NCBI GenBank assembly: GCA_030633305.1
Contig: DAOVTB010000006.1
Span: 1 to 58,485 of the forward strand
Direction of reading: 5' to 3'
From: Candidatus Muiribacteriota bacterium
GTDB lineage: Bacteria; Muiribacteriota; DAOVTB01
Length of the DNA stretch: 58,485 nucleotides
Positions 1 to 8,873 of the stretch are shown here, one piece after another; positions within the stretch are counted from its first letter, which is position 1, and each line of letters opens with the position of its first letter. The notes under the pieces are model-generated. The model was given only the letters and a program-made list of their open reading frames with translations. It had not been told where the DNA came from and searched no databases. Position numbers and translations under genes: made by a program.

Positions 1-314
1 TAGTTATTCTCATAAAGATCAAAATCTTTAGTATCAAGATAAACTACTTCCCTGGAATAGCTTGATTTTCTTCCCGGACCAGCTGAAAAAGGGATTCCAT
101 GTTCGGCAGCAAGATTTATCACAAGTTGGAGAAAAGTGGATGTGCCAGCGTTGGAATTTTTAAACTTCCTTGCTTTCAATAAAATTTTATATTCTTTTGA
201 ATCCAGAGATTTTTTACTTTTGGCCAATAATGAATTTGAATTAAAACCTGTAATAAGAAGAAAAAACAGGATAAAAATGCAGGTACCCTCTTTTTTGAAA
301 TTTTTTATATACAA
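1..314 (-). CDS. Exported protein of unknown function, N-terminal part (cut by window edge)
   Basis: The minus strand is open from a TTG at 314 down to base 1, giving about 104 residues of a protein whose C-terminus lies outside the window. A GAGG Shine-Dalgarno sequence (324-321) sits six bases before the TTG, and a TTGACA/GATAAT promoter lies just upstream, so the start is well supported although it is not ATG. The N-terminus has lysines and then a hydrophobic stretch (IFILFFLLITGF), which is a signal peptide with possible cleavage near LLA-KS. The mature part is basic; its last visible segment (YLDTKDFDLYENN) resembles the DT..L strand at the start of CYTH/VTC-type domains, but too little is present to name it. 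Confidence 0.6.
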   Translation of the reverse strand, partial: MYIKNFKKEGTCIFILFFLLITGFNSNSLLAKSKKSLDSKEYKILLKARKFKNSNAGTSTFLQLVINLAAEHGIPFSAGPGRKSSYSREVVYLDTKDFDLYENN

Positions 315-347
315 ATGAAACCTCGATTTATTTTTTTCTATATAATA

Positions 348-375
348 ATTATCTCTAATAACTGGAAAATGTCAA
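348..375 (-). promoter_or_regulatory. Sigma-70-type promoter for the left-edge exported protein
   Basis: On the minus strand TTGACA (375-370) is followed after 16 bases by GATAAT (353-348). The predicted transcript would start near 341, giving a leader of about 27 bases with the GAGG ribosome-binding site and the TTG start at 314. Matches are 6/6 and 5/6 to the consensus. Confidence 0.55.
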
Positions 376-527
376 CTAGGATTAGTTTCTTAATATTTAA
401 TATTTAGTTATTCAACAATGTTATTTTTATGGTATTATTTCTGTATAGAATTTATTGAAAAATGGATTAAAGATGAACCTTTAAAATGATTTGTAGTTAA
501 CTCGTATAAGGAAATTGAAATATAAAA

Positions 528-2852
528 ATGACTGAAAAAAATAATAATTCTGAAAACTGGTTCAGGGCTATTTTTGAAAATACGGTAGATTGCATTCTTA
601 TAGCGGATGTAGAAACAAGAAAATTTCTTGATGCAAATAATGCTGCATGTCAGATATTTGGATACAGTGTCGAAGAATTTAAAAATCTAGAAGTAGATGA
701 TATTCATCCAGTAGAAATATTATCTCAAGTTCATGAAATATTTAAAAAACACTTGAAAGGCGAGTCGTATACTGATGAAGATGATATTTTATGCAAGAGA
801 AAGAATGGACAAGTTTTTTACAGTAATATTAAAGCCTCTCTTTTTGATCAAAATGAAAAAAAATGTGTGATCGTTTTTTTCAGGGATAATACAGAACAGA
901 ATAAGATTAATGAACAAATTCGATTACAGGCTCTTGTACTGGATCAGATTAGTGATAATGTAACAATTACTGACCTTGATGGAAATATTACATATATAAA
1001 TAAAGCTCAAAGTGATTCGATGGAATATATCAAAGGTGATCTTGTCGGAAAAAATGTAGAAATTTTTGGAGATGATCCTGAACGGGGAGCTACGCAAAAA
1101 GAGATTCTACAAAAAACATTGAGTGATGGTTTCTGGCGTGGCGAAATAGTGAATCAAACTTTAGATGGGAATGAAGTTATCATGGATTGCAGGACACAGA
1201 AGATACACGATGCTGATAATAATCCCATTTGCCTTTGTGGAAGCGCAACTGATATAACAGAACGAAAAAAGTTGGAAAAAAGCCTACGTTTGAGTGAAGA
1301 GAAATTTAAAACACTTTTTACTAAAATGCTTAATGGATTTGCATTGCATGAAATCATTTGTGACGATCAGGGAAAACCGATAGATTATCGTTTTGTGGAG
1401 ATAAATTCGTCATTCGAGCATATGACAGGTTTAAAAGCAGAGAATGTTATCGGGAAAACAGTTTTAGAAATTATGCCGAATACTGAAACACATTGGATTG
1501 AAACTTATGGAAAAGTTGCGTTAACTGGTGAAGCAATCTTTTTTGAAACTTATGCAAAAGAGTTGGACAAACATTTTGAAGTGACAGCTTTTTGTCCGTC
1601 AAAAAATCAATTTGCCTGTATTTTTGCTGATGTAACGGAACGCAAACTTGCAGAAAAAAAGAGATTGTTACTTGAACGTCAGGTACAGCATGCTCAGAAA
1701 CTTGAAAGCCTTGGTGTTCTGGCCGGTGGAATTGCCCATGATTTCAACAACTTATTGATGGCTATTATGGGAAATGCTGAAATGGCAATGCATAATTTAT
1801 CTCCTATGTCGTCTGCTTGTGAAAATCTTCATGAAATAGTAAATGTTTCAACTCGTGCTGCGGAATTAGCAAAACAAATGCTTGCATATTCAGGAAAAGG
1901 ACGATTTGTAATTGAATCAATTAATGCTGGAGATATCATTAGTGAAATGGTGCATCTTCTCGAGGTTTCAATTTCTAAAAAAATTGCTTTAAAATTAAAT
2001 CTTGGCAGCGATTTACCTATATTTGATGGTGATACAACACAGATACGTCAGGTTGTGATGAATATGATTATCAATGCCTCAGAAGCGATTGGAGAGAAAA
2101 GTGGAGTTATAACTTTGTCTACAGGTGTGATGGATTGTGATCATTCATATCTAAGTGATGTCAATGAAGTTTTTAGTTCTGGATTGAAGGAACCTCTTTC
2201 TGAAGGGTTATACATATATTTTGAAGTTGCAGATACAGGATGCGGAATGACGGATGAGACTATAGAAAAAATATTTGATCCGTTTTTTACGACTAAATTT
2301 ACTGGCCGTGGGTTGGGGATGTCTGCTACGCTTGGTATTGTTCATGGACATAATGGAGCATTGAAAATTTATAGTGAACTTGAAAAAGGAACTACAATTA
2401 AGATTTTATTCCCAGCAAGCAAATCAAATGCTAATATTTTTACAAGTCCAAAAAATGATGAGAACAGTGAAAATGAATGGCACGGAAGTGGAACTATTCT
2501 GATTGCAGATGATGAAAAAATGCTTTGTACTGTGGGTAAACAGATGTTAGAACGAATGGGATTCAATGTCCTGACTGCTTTAGACGGAGTAGAGGCACTT
2601 AAAATATTCAGAACTCATGCTGCTGAAATAGTGTGTGTCCTCCTGGATTTGACTATGCCACACATGAATGGTGATGAAGCTTTTCGCGAGATGCGTCGTC
2701 TTAAGCCAGGTGTTAAGGTAATTCTTTGCAGTGGTTACAATGAGCAGGATGCAACACAGCGTTTTGTTGGTAAGGGATTGGCTGGATTTCTCCATAAACC
2801 TTATAATGTGGGAGCACTTAGAAAAAAACTTAGATCTGTTTTGACTGATTGA
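528..2852 (+). CDS. Hybrid sensor histidine kinase: PAS-PAS-PAS-HisKA-HATPase-REC
   Basis: The 774-residue protein has three PAS-like sensor domains (about 10-128, 137-255 and 262-380), a dimerisation/phosphoacceptor domain with H404 in AGGIAHDFNN, an ATP-binding domain (N-box NMIINASEA, G1 DTGCGM, G2 GRGLGMSA), and a C-terminal receiver with acidic pair in IADDEK, phospho-acceptor D707 and the K of LHKPYN. There is no membrane segment or signal peptide, so it should act in the cytoplasm. The receiver has no output domain after it, so the signal must pass by phosphotransfer to an HPt protein or by the receiver itself. The start at 528 has only a distant AAGGA upstream. It lies 31 bases before a HEAT protein on the same strand. 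No cognate regulator is next to it. Confidence 0.92.
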   Translation: MTEKNNNSENWFRAIFENTVDCILIADVETRKFLDANNAACQIFGYSVEEFKNLEVDDIHPVEILSQVHEIFKKHLKGESYTDEDDILCKRKNGQVFYSNIKASLFDQNEKKCVIVFFRDNTEQNKINEQIRLQALVLDQISDNVTITDLDGNITYINKAQSDSMEYIKGDLVGKNVEIFGDDPERGATQKEILQKTLSDGFWRGEIVNQTLDGNEVIMDCRTQKIHDADNNPICLCGSATDITERKKLEKSLRLSEEKFKTLFTKMLNGFALHEIICDDQGKPIDYRFVEINSSFEHMTGLKAENVIGKTVLEIMPNTETHWIETYGKVALTGEAIFFETYAKELDKHFEVTAFCPSKNQFACIFADVTERKLAEKKRLLLERQVQHAQKLESLGVLAGGIAHDFNNLLMAIMGNAEMAMHNLSPMSSACENLHEIVNVSTRAAELAKQMLAYSGKGRFVIESINAGDIISEMVHLLEVSISKKIALKLNLGSDLPIFDGDTTQIRQVVMNMIINASEAIGEKSGVITLSTGVMDCDHSYLSDVNEVFSSGLKEPLSEGLYIYFEVADTGCGMTDETIEKIFDPFFTTKFTGRGLGMSATLGIVHGHNGALKIYSELEKGTTIKILFPASKSNANIFTSPKNDENSENEWHGSGTILIADDEKMLCTVGKQMLERMGFNVLTALDGVEALKIFRTHAAEIVCVLLDLTMPHMNGDEAFREMRRLKPGVKVILCSGYNEQDATQRFVGKGLAGFLHKPYNVGALRKKLRSVLTD

Positions 2853-2883
2853 CTGTAAGGGAGTATATCAGTTAAAATTATGC

Positions 2884-4224
2884 ATGAATAAAAAAATCTA
2901 TATATTATCAATAGTTATTTTTGTTTTTATATCCTGTTCTGCTTTTACAGATCAATATCAACTTGATATGAAATATAAAGTAAAAGAACTTCTGAGAGCT
3001 GGAAAGAAATATCATCTGATCCTTCTAGGGAAATCCGCAGTCAAATATCTTGTTAATTCAATTAAATTCAGTGGAACCATGACGAGGATTACTGCAGTAA
3101 GTGCACTTGGTGGGATCAAGGATGAAAGTGCTTTATACATACTTGAGGAATTGATTGAAAGAATACAGAAAAAAAAGAAAACTGTTTTTGTTGAAGAAAA
3201 ACTTCTTATATTATCGGCTGAAGCACTTTTGAATTGTGGATCTCATGATGGTATGAAAATTCTCATGAATAAATTAAAAGATACAGATTCAAGAGTTGTA
3301 GAACAAAGTGTAGCAGCTCTTTCGCGAGTTGGTGGCTTAGGATCTGTAAAAAAAATTATTGATGTAATAAAACGACAGAATCCAAAGATCAAAAATCTTT
3401 TCTCAGCACTGAAATTGATGTATCACAGGCATAAACCGGCCTGGCAAAAAAATGATAAATTGATTAAATATGTGCGGAAAATTATTTTACGATGTATAAA
3501 ATCCAATATTGCTGAATACAGGTTTTCAGCGGTTTGGCTCGCTGGCGAGCTGAATGAACGAAAATTGATTCCTTATTTGAAAAAGCTGTTAAATGATTCA
3601 GATTCCCAGGTGAAAAATCAATCAGCACATTCTCTTTGTTTTCTTGGTGATAAAAGTGGATTAGATATTGTTTTAAAAGATTTGGATGGTACAGGAGAAT
3701 TTTCAGATGATACCAAGAAAAAATCTCTTAGAAGGGACGCTGCACGTTGTTTACGAAATATTCGTCGAAAAGGGATTGCAAAAAATCTGGTTAAAGTATT
3801 GGATGATGAGGATGATGTGTTGGTAAACAATGCTATTTTTTCTATCTATATGATAGGGGATACATCAGTTTTAGGAACTCTTGAAAATATTTTAAAAAGG
3901 ACTGGAAATAATTCAGAACGTAAAAATTTACTGAAAAAAACAATTAAAGCATTCAAGCTTCAGAATTCTTATATCCACCCTGGTGTGGAAGATAAAAATG
4001 TAGAGAAAATTACTATAAAAGCCAGGAATATTGAAGTATGGCGATTATTCCGTATGATAAATAAAATTACGGGAAAACGTATAGTGCTTAATCCTGGTGT
4101 GGAAGGAACCCTTACATATAGTGCTCGTGATAAACATTATCTGGATGTTATTAGGCAGATTGCCGGGAAAATGAATTTCAGGGTAAAAGAAACAAAGAAT
4201 ATGATTGAGATATTTAAAAAATAA
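2884..4224 (+). CDS. Exported HEAT-repeat protein with C-terminal secretin-type (STN/N0-like) module
   Basis: The 446-residue protein starts with a hydrophobic signal segment ending IFVFISC, so a lipoprotein cysteine near residue 18 is possible although the lipobox is loose. Residues about 40-360 are alpha-helical repeats of HEAT type (for example SRVVEQSVAALSRVGG and DSQVKNQSAHSLCFLGD). The last 75 residues are different: KITIKARNIEVWRLFRMINK, then a GKRIVLNPGVEGTLTY strand and a final NFRVKETKNMIEIF. This matches the layout of the small alpha/beta N0/STN domains of secretins and TonB receptors. Family knowledge would put it in the periplasm as a scaffold; its partner is unknown. It may be co-transcribed with the kinase upstream. 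Confidence 0.75.
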   Translation: MNKKIYILSIVIFVFISCSAFTDQYQLDMKYKVKELLRAGKKYHLILLGKSAVKYLVNSIKFSGTMTRITAVSALGGIKDESALYILEELIERIQKKKKTVFVEEKLLILSAEALLNCGSHDGMKILMNKLKDTDSRVVEQSVAALSRVGGLGSVKKIIDVIKRQNPKIKNLFSALKLMYHRHKPAWQKNDKLIKYVRKIILRCIKSNIAEYRFSAVWLAGELNERKLIPYLKKLLNDSDSQVKNQSAHSLCFLGDKSGLDIVLKDLDGTGEFSDDTKKKSLRRDAARCLRNIRRKGIAKNLVKVLDDEDDVLVNNAIFSIYMIGDTSVLGTLENILKRTGNNSERKNLLKKTIKAFKLQNSYIHPGVEDKNVEKITIKARNIEVWRLFRMINKITGKRIVLNPGVEGTLTYSARDKHYLDVIRQIAGKMNFRVKETKNMIEIFKK

Positions 4225-4340
4225 AGAAAAATATTCTCAGCGTTCTCTGCGCGAGATTTTCTTATTTTTTATTTTCTTATTTCTTGACATAGTGCTAAAC
4301 GGGAATTACTATGTTGAGAATTTGATACTTGGTGTTTACT
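4225..4340 (+). promoter_or_regulatory. pyr operon promoter region
   Basis: TTGACA (4284-4289), a 17-base spacer and TACTAT (4307-4312) form a good sigma-70-type promoter; transcription should start near 4319, leaving a leader of about 10-22 bases. That is too short for a PyrR-type attenuator, and no terminator/antiterminator pair is visible. A decayed copy of a dispersed intergenic repeat (CTCAGCGTTCTCTGCGCGAG, 4237-4256) lies between the previous stop and the promoter. Confidence 0.6.
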
Positions 4341-5264
4341 TTGGATTCAAGATTAAAAACTGATTTTCTGGGTTCTGTTTTAAAAACACCATTACTTCTA
4401 CCGGCAGGAGTCATGGGTATTTCTGCATCTTCGCTTCTTTATGCTGTCCAATCCGGCGCAGGTATTGTAACTACTAAATCTTTAACTCTTCAACCACGTA
4501 AAGGTCATGATGGTCCTGTTATATCACCAGTTGAAGGTGGTTTTATCAATGCAATGGGACTTTGTAATCCTGGTATAGAATTTGGAATTAAAGAAATATC
4601 AGAATTCAAGATAAAATCTTTTGTTCCTGTTATAGCAAGTGTTTTTGCGACAGAACCAGAAGGCTTTGTAAAATTAACTGAATTTATTAACGATTCAGAA
4701 GCTGATTTTATAGAATTGAATCTGTCCTGTCCAAATGTATCTGCTGAATATGGTGTTCCTCTATCGTCTTCCCCGGTTATTGTTGAAGAAGTAGTCCGGG
4801 CAGTTACTGATATTTCAAAGATTCCGGTTATTGCAAAACTCTCTCCCAATGTTCCAGATATAAAGTTACTTGCTTTGGCTGCCGAAAAGGGTGGAGCTTC
4901 AGCACTTTGTTTGATCAATACTCTTGGTCCGGGTATGGAGATTGATATCAATATAGGTCGTCCGGTATTGAAAAACATCTTCGGCGGCATGTCCGGACCA
5001 TGTGTCAAGCCAATTGCTGTAAAGCTTGTTTATGAAGCAAGTAGTGTTGTAAAAATACCAATTATTGGACTTGGTGGAATAATGACCGGAGCAGATGCAG
5101 TTGAAATGCTGATGGCCGGAGCAAGTATTATTGGTATAGGTACAGGTATTTATTATCGAGGAATGGATATTTACAGGAAAGTAAATAATGAGTTAAATGA
5201 ATTTCTTATGAAAAAAGACTTTAAACATATAGATGAAATCAAGAGGATTAACATAGATGGATAA
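4341..5264 (+). CDS. pyrD: Dihydroorotate dehydrogenase B (NAD+), catalytic subunit PyrD
   Basis: This is the FMN-binding catalytic subunit of class 1B dihydroorotate dehydrogenase, which oxidises dihydroorotate to orotate and passes electrons to PyrK. Family marks are the N-terminal FLGSVLKTPLLLPAGVMG strand, the NLSCPNV active-site loop carrying the catalytic cysteine, and the C-terminal phosphate-binding IIGLGGIMTGADAVEMLMAGAS. The frame is open from a TTG at 4329; I prefer the TTG at 4341 because GGTG (4331-4334) gives a six-base spacing and the protein then begins close to where the family does. Its end overlaps pyrK by eight bases, as expected for subunits made together. Confidence 0.93.
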   Translation: MDSRLKTDFLGSVLKTPLLLPAGVMGISASSLLYAVQSGAGIVTTKSLTLQPRKGHDGPVISPVEGGFINAMGLCNPGIEFGIKEISEFKIKSFVPVIASVFATEPEGFVKLTEFINDSEADFIELNLSCPNVSAEYGVPLSSSPVIVEEVVRAVTDISKIPVIAKLSPNVPDIKLLALAAEKGGASALCLINTLGPGMEIDINIGRPVLKNIFGGMSGPCVKPIAVKLVYEASSVVKIPIIGLGGIMTGADAVEMLMAGASIIGIGTGIYYRGMDIYRKVNNELNEFLMKKDFKHIDEIKRINIDG

Positions 5265-6057
5265 GAGAATATCCTTAAGAATTGATAAAATTGTTGAAGA
5301 AACTTCCAGTGTAAAGACTTTTTGTTTTTCAAGTCCAATTGATGCTCTGCCCGGACAATTTATCATGTTGAGTGATTTAAGAACTGGAGAAAAACCTTTT
5401 TCGATTTCAAGCTCGGATTCAAATGGCTTTTCAGTAACAGTGAAAGCTTTGGGACCTTTTTCCTCAGGGATGTTCGCTTTTAAAACGGGAGATTTTCTTT
5501 CTATTCGAGGACCTTTTGGAAAGCCATTTGATTTAAGAAAAGGATCGATTCTTATTGCTGGTGGAGGAGTTGGTGTGCCCCCACTGTTTTTTCTTGCCAG
5601 AGAATTAAAAAAAGCTGGAACTGAAGTTGTATTTATAAATGGTGCCAAAAATTCTGATGAACTTATTTTCAAAGACTTGATCAATGAATTGGGAATAAAT
5701 CAGATCATTATGACTGATGATGGTTCTTCGGGCAAAAAAGGAAATGCAGCCGAAGGACTTTTAAATACTTTGAATGAATCAGATTTTGATGCAGTTTATG
5801 TAGCTGGACCTGAGGGAATGTTAAAAAAAATTGCTGATATCAAAACTGATACTTATATGGAATTATTGATTGAAAGATATATGAAATGTGCTGTGGGAAT
5901 CTGTGGACAATGTGCGGTTGATCCATCAGGTATCAGAGTTTGTGTTGAAGGACCAGTATTTAATCAGAATATGATTCGTAAATTGACAGAGTTTGGTGTC
6001 TATAAAAGAGATGCCGCCGGGAGAAAAAAATACTTTGAAAAGGCTTTTTCTAAGTAA
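5257..6057 (+). CDS. pyrK: Dihydroorotate dehydrogenase B, electron transfer subunit PyrK
   Basis: The 266-residue protein is the FAD and [2Fe-2S] subunit that hands electrons from PyrD to NAD+. It has an N-terminal ferredoxin-reductase barrel with the flavin motif KPFSISSSD, a nucleotide-binding fold with GGGVGVPPL, and a C-terminal cluster-binding loop with C211, C216, C219 and C229 (CX4CX2CX9C). The ATG at 5257 lies inside the end of pyrD, with AGAGG further upstream. Its presence shows that PyrD is the NAD-linked class 1B enzyme and not a quinone-linked one. Confidence 0.93.
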   Translation: MDKRISLRIDKIVEETSSVKTFCFSSPIDALPGQFIMLSDLRTGEKPFSISSSDSNGFSVTVKALGPFSSGMFAFKTGDFLSIRGPFGKPFDLRKGSILIAGGGVGVPPLFFLARELKKAGTEVVFINGAKNSDELIFKDLINELGINQIIMTDDGSSGKKGNAAEGLLNTLNESDFDAVYVAGPEGMLKKIADIKTDTYMELLIERYMKCAVGICGQCAVDPSGIRVCVEGPVFNQNMIRKLTEFGVYKRDAAGRKKYFEKAFSK

Positions 6058-7372
6058 TTGTAACCTGGCCGGTAAACATAATGTTGTTGACCGGATATCC
6101 AACATCCTTATCGAGGGTGAATTCATTAAATCTATTGGCAAAGAAAAACATGTTGCAGACAAGTATATTGACTGTAGCGGATATATCGTTATTCCTGGAA
6201 TGATAGATCCTCATGTACATATGAGAGATTTGAATCAATCAAATAAAGAAGATTGGACTTCTGGAAGCCGTGCTGCTTTGAAAGGTGGAATCACAACAGT
6301 TTTAGATATGCCGAATACTAATCCGCCAACAACTTCACTGAGAAATTTAAAAATAAAACTGGATTGTGCGTCAAAATCATTTGTAAATTATGGTTTTTTT
6401 CTTGGAGTTAATTTGAGTAATCTGGCTGATATAAATGTGATTCTGGAAAGTGAGTATAATCATCTTATAGCTGGTTTGAAGGTGTTCATGGGCGGTTCTA
6501 CTGGAACATCAGGAAAGGATCTTGTTTCTGGAGCTGATGATTTGAAAAAAGTATTTGTACTTGCTGAAAAATATTCAAAACCAGTGGTTGTACATTGTGA
6601 ACTTCAATCTGAACTTGAATTATGGCATGAAAAAGAGTTCGATAGAAAGATGAAAAATCATCATCTTTTAAGACATAGAGACTGTGCAATCAAGGGAACT
6701 GACCGAGCGGTTAAAATGGCCTTGGAAACCGGAGTAAAACTTTATGTTGCTCATGTTTCAACTGGGGAAGAACTGGATATTATACGTCGTGGAAAAAAAG
6801 AGGGTAAAATATTTTGTGAAGTAACGCCTCATCACTTGTTATTGAATCTTGATTCTCTTGATTTAAACAGTAATTTTGGAAAAGTAAATCCTCCAATAAG
6901 AGAAGAATCAGACTGTGTTGCATTATGGGAAGGAATATCAGATGGAACAATAGATGCAGTAGGATCAGACCATGCTCCACATATTGAAGCTGAAAAATGC
7001 AGGGAATATGATTATGCACCTTCTGGAATTTCTGGACTGGATACTGCTCTGGCATTACTTATGAATGAAGTAATAAAAAATAGAATAACTATGGATCGAT
7101 TTCTTGATTTATGCAGTAATAACGCAGCCAGTATTTTTGAAATTACTAATCGTGGTCAAATAAAACCTGGATATTTTGCTGATCTTGTAATAATAGATCC
7201 TTCAAAAGAATCTGTTCTTTCTGCTGGAGAATTTGAATCAAAAGCAAAATTTTCACCATTTGATGGTCACAAACTCTCCGGACAGATTATTTCAGTAATT
7301 ATCAATGGGGAAATTGGTTATAGTAAAGGTAAATTTTATAATATAAAGGGAAAGGAAATTAATTGTGGATAA
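6035..7372 (+). CDS. pyrC: Dihydroorotase PyrC (class I)
   Basis: This is the zinc amidohydrolase that closes carbamoyl aspartate to dihydroorotate. Metal-site motifs are DPHVHMRD near the N-terminus, VVVHCEL, YVAHVST and GSDHAPH. The C-terminal GYFADLVIIDP strand is the small beta-sandwich domain typical of class I enzymes. The frame is open from 5993, deep inside pyrK, but the family begins with a short beta strand such as KRLFLSNC, so the TTG at 6035 with GGGAG 11 bases upstream is the likely start, giving 445 residues and a 23-base overlap with pyrK. It overlaps pyrE by eight bases. Confidence 0.92.
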   Translation: MKRLFLSNCNLAGKHNVVDRISNILIEGEFIKSIGKEKHVADKYIDCSGYIVIPGMIDPHVHMRDLNQSNKEDWTSGSRAALKGGITTVLDMPNTNPPTTSLRNLKIKLDCASKSFVNYGFFLGVNLSNLADINVILESEYNHLIAGLKVFMGGSTGTSGKDLVSGADDLKKVFVLAEKYSKPVVVHCELQSELELWHEKEFDRKMKNHHLLRHRDCAIKGTDRAVKMALETGVKLYVAHVSTGEELDIIRRGKKEGKIFCEVTPHHLLLNLDSLDLNSNFGKVNPPIREESDCVALWEGISDGTIDAVGSDHAPHIEAEKCREYDYAPSGISGLDTALALLMNEVIKNRITMDRFLDLCSNNAASIFEITNRGQIKPGYFADLVIIDPSKESVLSAGEFESKAKFSPFDGHKLSGQIISVIINGEIGYSKGKFYNIKGKEINCG

Positions 7373-7955
7373 AAATCAACTTGTAATGTCTCTTAAAAAA
7401 ATCGATTCAGTGAAATTTGGATCATTTACTCTGAAAAGCGGAATTCAATCACCATTTTATATTGATCTACGAAATATTGTGTCCTATCCAGATGTTCTGG
7501 AATCTATTGTGGATTCGATTATTGATAAGATCAAGGTACTGGAGTTTGATGTAATAACCGGGATTCCTTATACTGCACTTCCGATTGCTTCAATTATAGC
7601 ATCTAAGTTAAAAATTCCTTTGATTTATATCAGGAAGGAAAAAAAAGATTATGGTGCAGGCGGGAAAATTGTAGGCCATTATAAAAAAGGTGACAGATGT
7701 CTTGTCATAGATGATGTTATAACTACGGGGGGCAGCAAACTTGAAACCGCAGAGGAACTGGAAGCTTCAGGTGTGGAGGTAAAAGATTTTGTAGTAATCA
7801 TAGATCGCAGTTTTGAAGGCAAAAAAATAATGAAAGATAACGGTTACAAACTTCATTCACTGTTTAACATAAGGGAATTATTGGATATGCTTAGATTAAA
7901 TGATGTAATCAATGAAAATCAGGTAGAAGAAGTTTTAAATTTTATTAATAAATAA
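7365..7955 (+). CDS. pyrE: Orotate phosphoribosyltransferase PyrE
   Basis: The 196-residue enzyme joins orotate and PRPP to make orotidine monophosphate. The PRPP loop CLVIDDVITTGGS is intact, and the N-terminal FGSFTLKSGIQSPFYIDLRN segment is typical of the family. It starts at a GTG (7365) that overlaps the pyrC stop, with AAAGG nine bases upstream. No pyrF (OMP decarboxylase) lies in this operon, so UMP synthesis must be finished by a gene elsewhere. Confidence 0.93.
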   Translation: MDKNQLVMSLKKIDSVKFGSFTLKSGIQSPFYIDLRNIVSYPDVLESIVDSIIDKIKVLEFDVITGIPYTALPIASIIASKLKIPLIYIRKEKKDYGAGGKIVGHYKKGDRCLVIDDVITTGGSKLETAEELEASGVEVKDFVVIIDRSFEGKKIMKDNGYKLHSLFNIRELLDMLRLNDVINENQVEEVLNFINK

Positions 7956-7967
7956 AAGGAGTAAAAA

Positions 7968-8873
7968 ATGAAAAATGTTATTTCAATTCGTGATCTTAGC
8001 AGAGAGGAAATTCTACATCTGCTTGATCAAGGGGAAAAGATTGAAAAAGGTGAGTTAAAGCCTGATCATTCAGAAACAGTAATGTCTATCGTGTTTTTTG
8101 AGTCATCAACCAGAACAAGATTTTCTTTTGAAACTGCAATGAAGCGGATGAATGGAAAAGTTATCACAATGTCTGGAACAAAGGGAACTTCTGTGGATAA
8201 AGGTGAATCTCTTGGTGATACGCTGAAAACCGTAGCTAATTATTCAGATATTATGGTGGTTCGATCTGGTCTTGAAGGGACACAGAGATACGCGTCAGAA
8301 ATTATTCCAATACCTGTGATCAATGCAGGGGATGGAAGTAATCAGCATCCAACCCAGTGTTTACTGGATCTTTATTCAATAAGAAAAACTCAAGGAAAAC
8401 TAGATAATCTTTCTATTGCTGTTGTTGGTGACTTGCGCTATGGCAGGGCAGTTCATTCACTTGTTTATGGTCTTTCGCATTTTTCTCCAAAATTACATTT
8501 GATCTCACCGGATTTTCTTAAAATTCCTGAATATATCAAAACAGATCTTGAAGATAAGAATATAGAAATTCATGAAGGATCAGATCTTTCAGAAGTTATC
8601 AACAAAGTTGATATTATGTATGTGACCCGAATTCAGAAAGAACGTTTTTCGGATCTTGATGCCTATGAACGAGTAAAAAACTGTTATGTAGTCTCAAAAT
8701 CCATGTTTGGAGATGTAAAATCAAACTTCAAACTCCTTCATCCTTTACCTCGTGTTGATGAAATCTCGACTGATGTAGATGATACAAAATATGCTTATTA
8801 TTTTCAGCAGGCTAAAAATGGAGTATACATACGTCAGGCTATAATATCTGAACTGTTAGGAGGGTCGAAATGA
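7968..8873 (+). CDS. pyrB: Aspartate carbamoyltransferase catalytic chain PyrB
   Basis: The 301-residue protein carries out the committed step of pyrimidine synthesis, carbamoylating aspartate. Diagnostic motifs are ESSTRTRFSFE (carbamoyl phosphate site), QHPTQ, and HPLPRVDE near the C-terminus. The ATG is preceded by AAAAGGAGTAAAA, the best ribosome-binding site in the operon. Its stop overlaps the pyrI start as ATGA, so the two chains are translationally coupled. Confidence 0.95.
   Translation: MKNVISIRDLSREEILHLLDQGEKIEKGELKPDHSETVMSIVFFESSTRTRFSFETAMKRMNGKVITMSGTKGTSVDKGESLGDTLKTVANYSDIMVVRSGLEGTQRYASEIIPIPVINAGDGSNQHPTQCLLDLYSIRKTQGKLDNLSIAVVGDLRYGRAVHSLVYGLSHFSPKLHLISPDFLKIPEYIKTDLEDKNIEIHEGSDLSEVINKVDIMYVTRIQKERFSDLDAYERVKNCYVVSKSMFGDVKSNFKLLHPLPRVDEISTDVDDTKYAYYFQQAKNGVYIRQAIISELLGGSK

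Noticed and set aside
136-318. Plus-strand open frame near the left edge
   Set aside because: It is the shadow of the minus-strand exported protein, which has a promoter, a Shine-Dalgarno and a signal peptide.
4225-4340. Search for a PyrR attenuator or UTP-sensitive leader before pyrD
   Set aside because: The predicted leader is about 10-22 bases; there is no hairpin pair or T-run.
4505-5008. 167-residue minus-strand open frame opposite pyrD
   Set aside because: It is antisense to a clear PyrD coding frame, has no ribosome-binding site, and its composition mirrors the sense codons. The same holds for the frames opposite pyrK (5193-5684), pyrC, the MCP (53752-54111) and the HEAT fusion (40616-40960).
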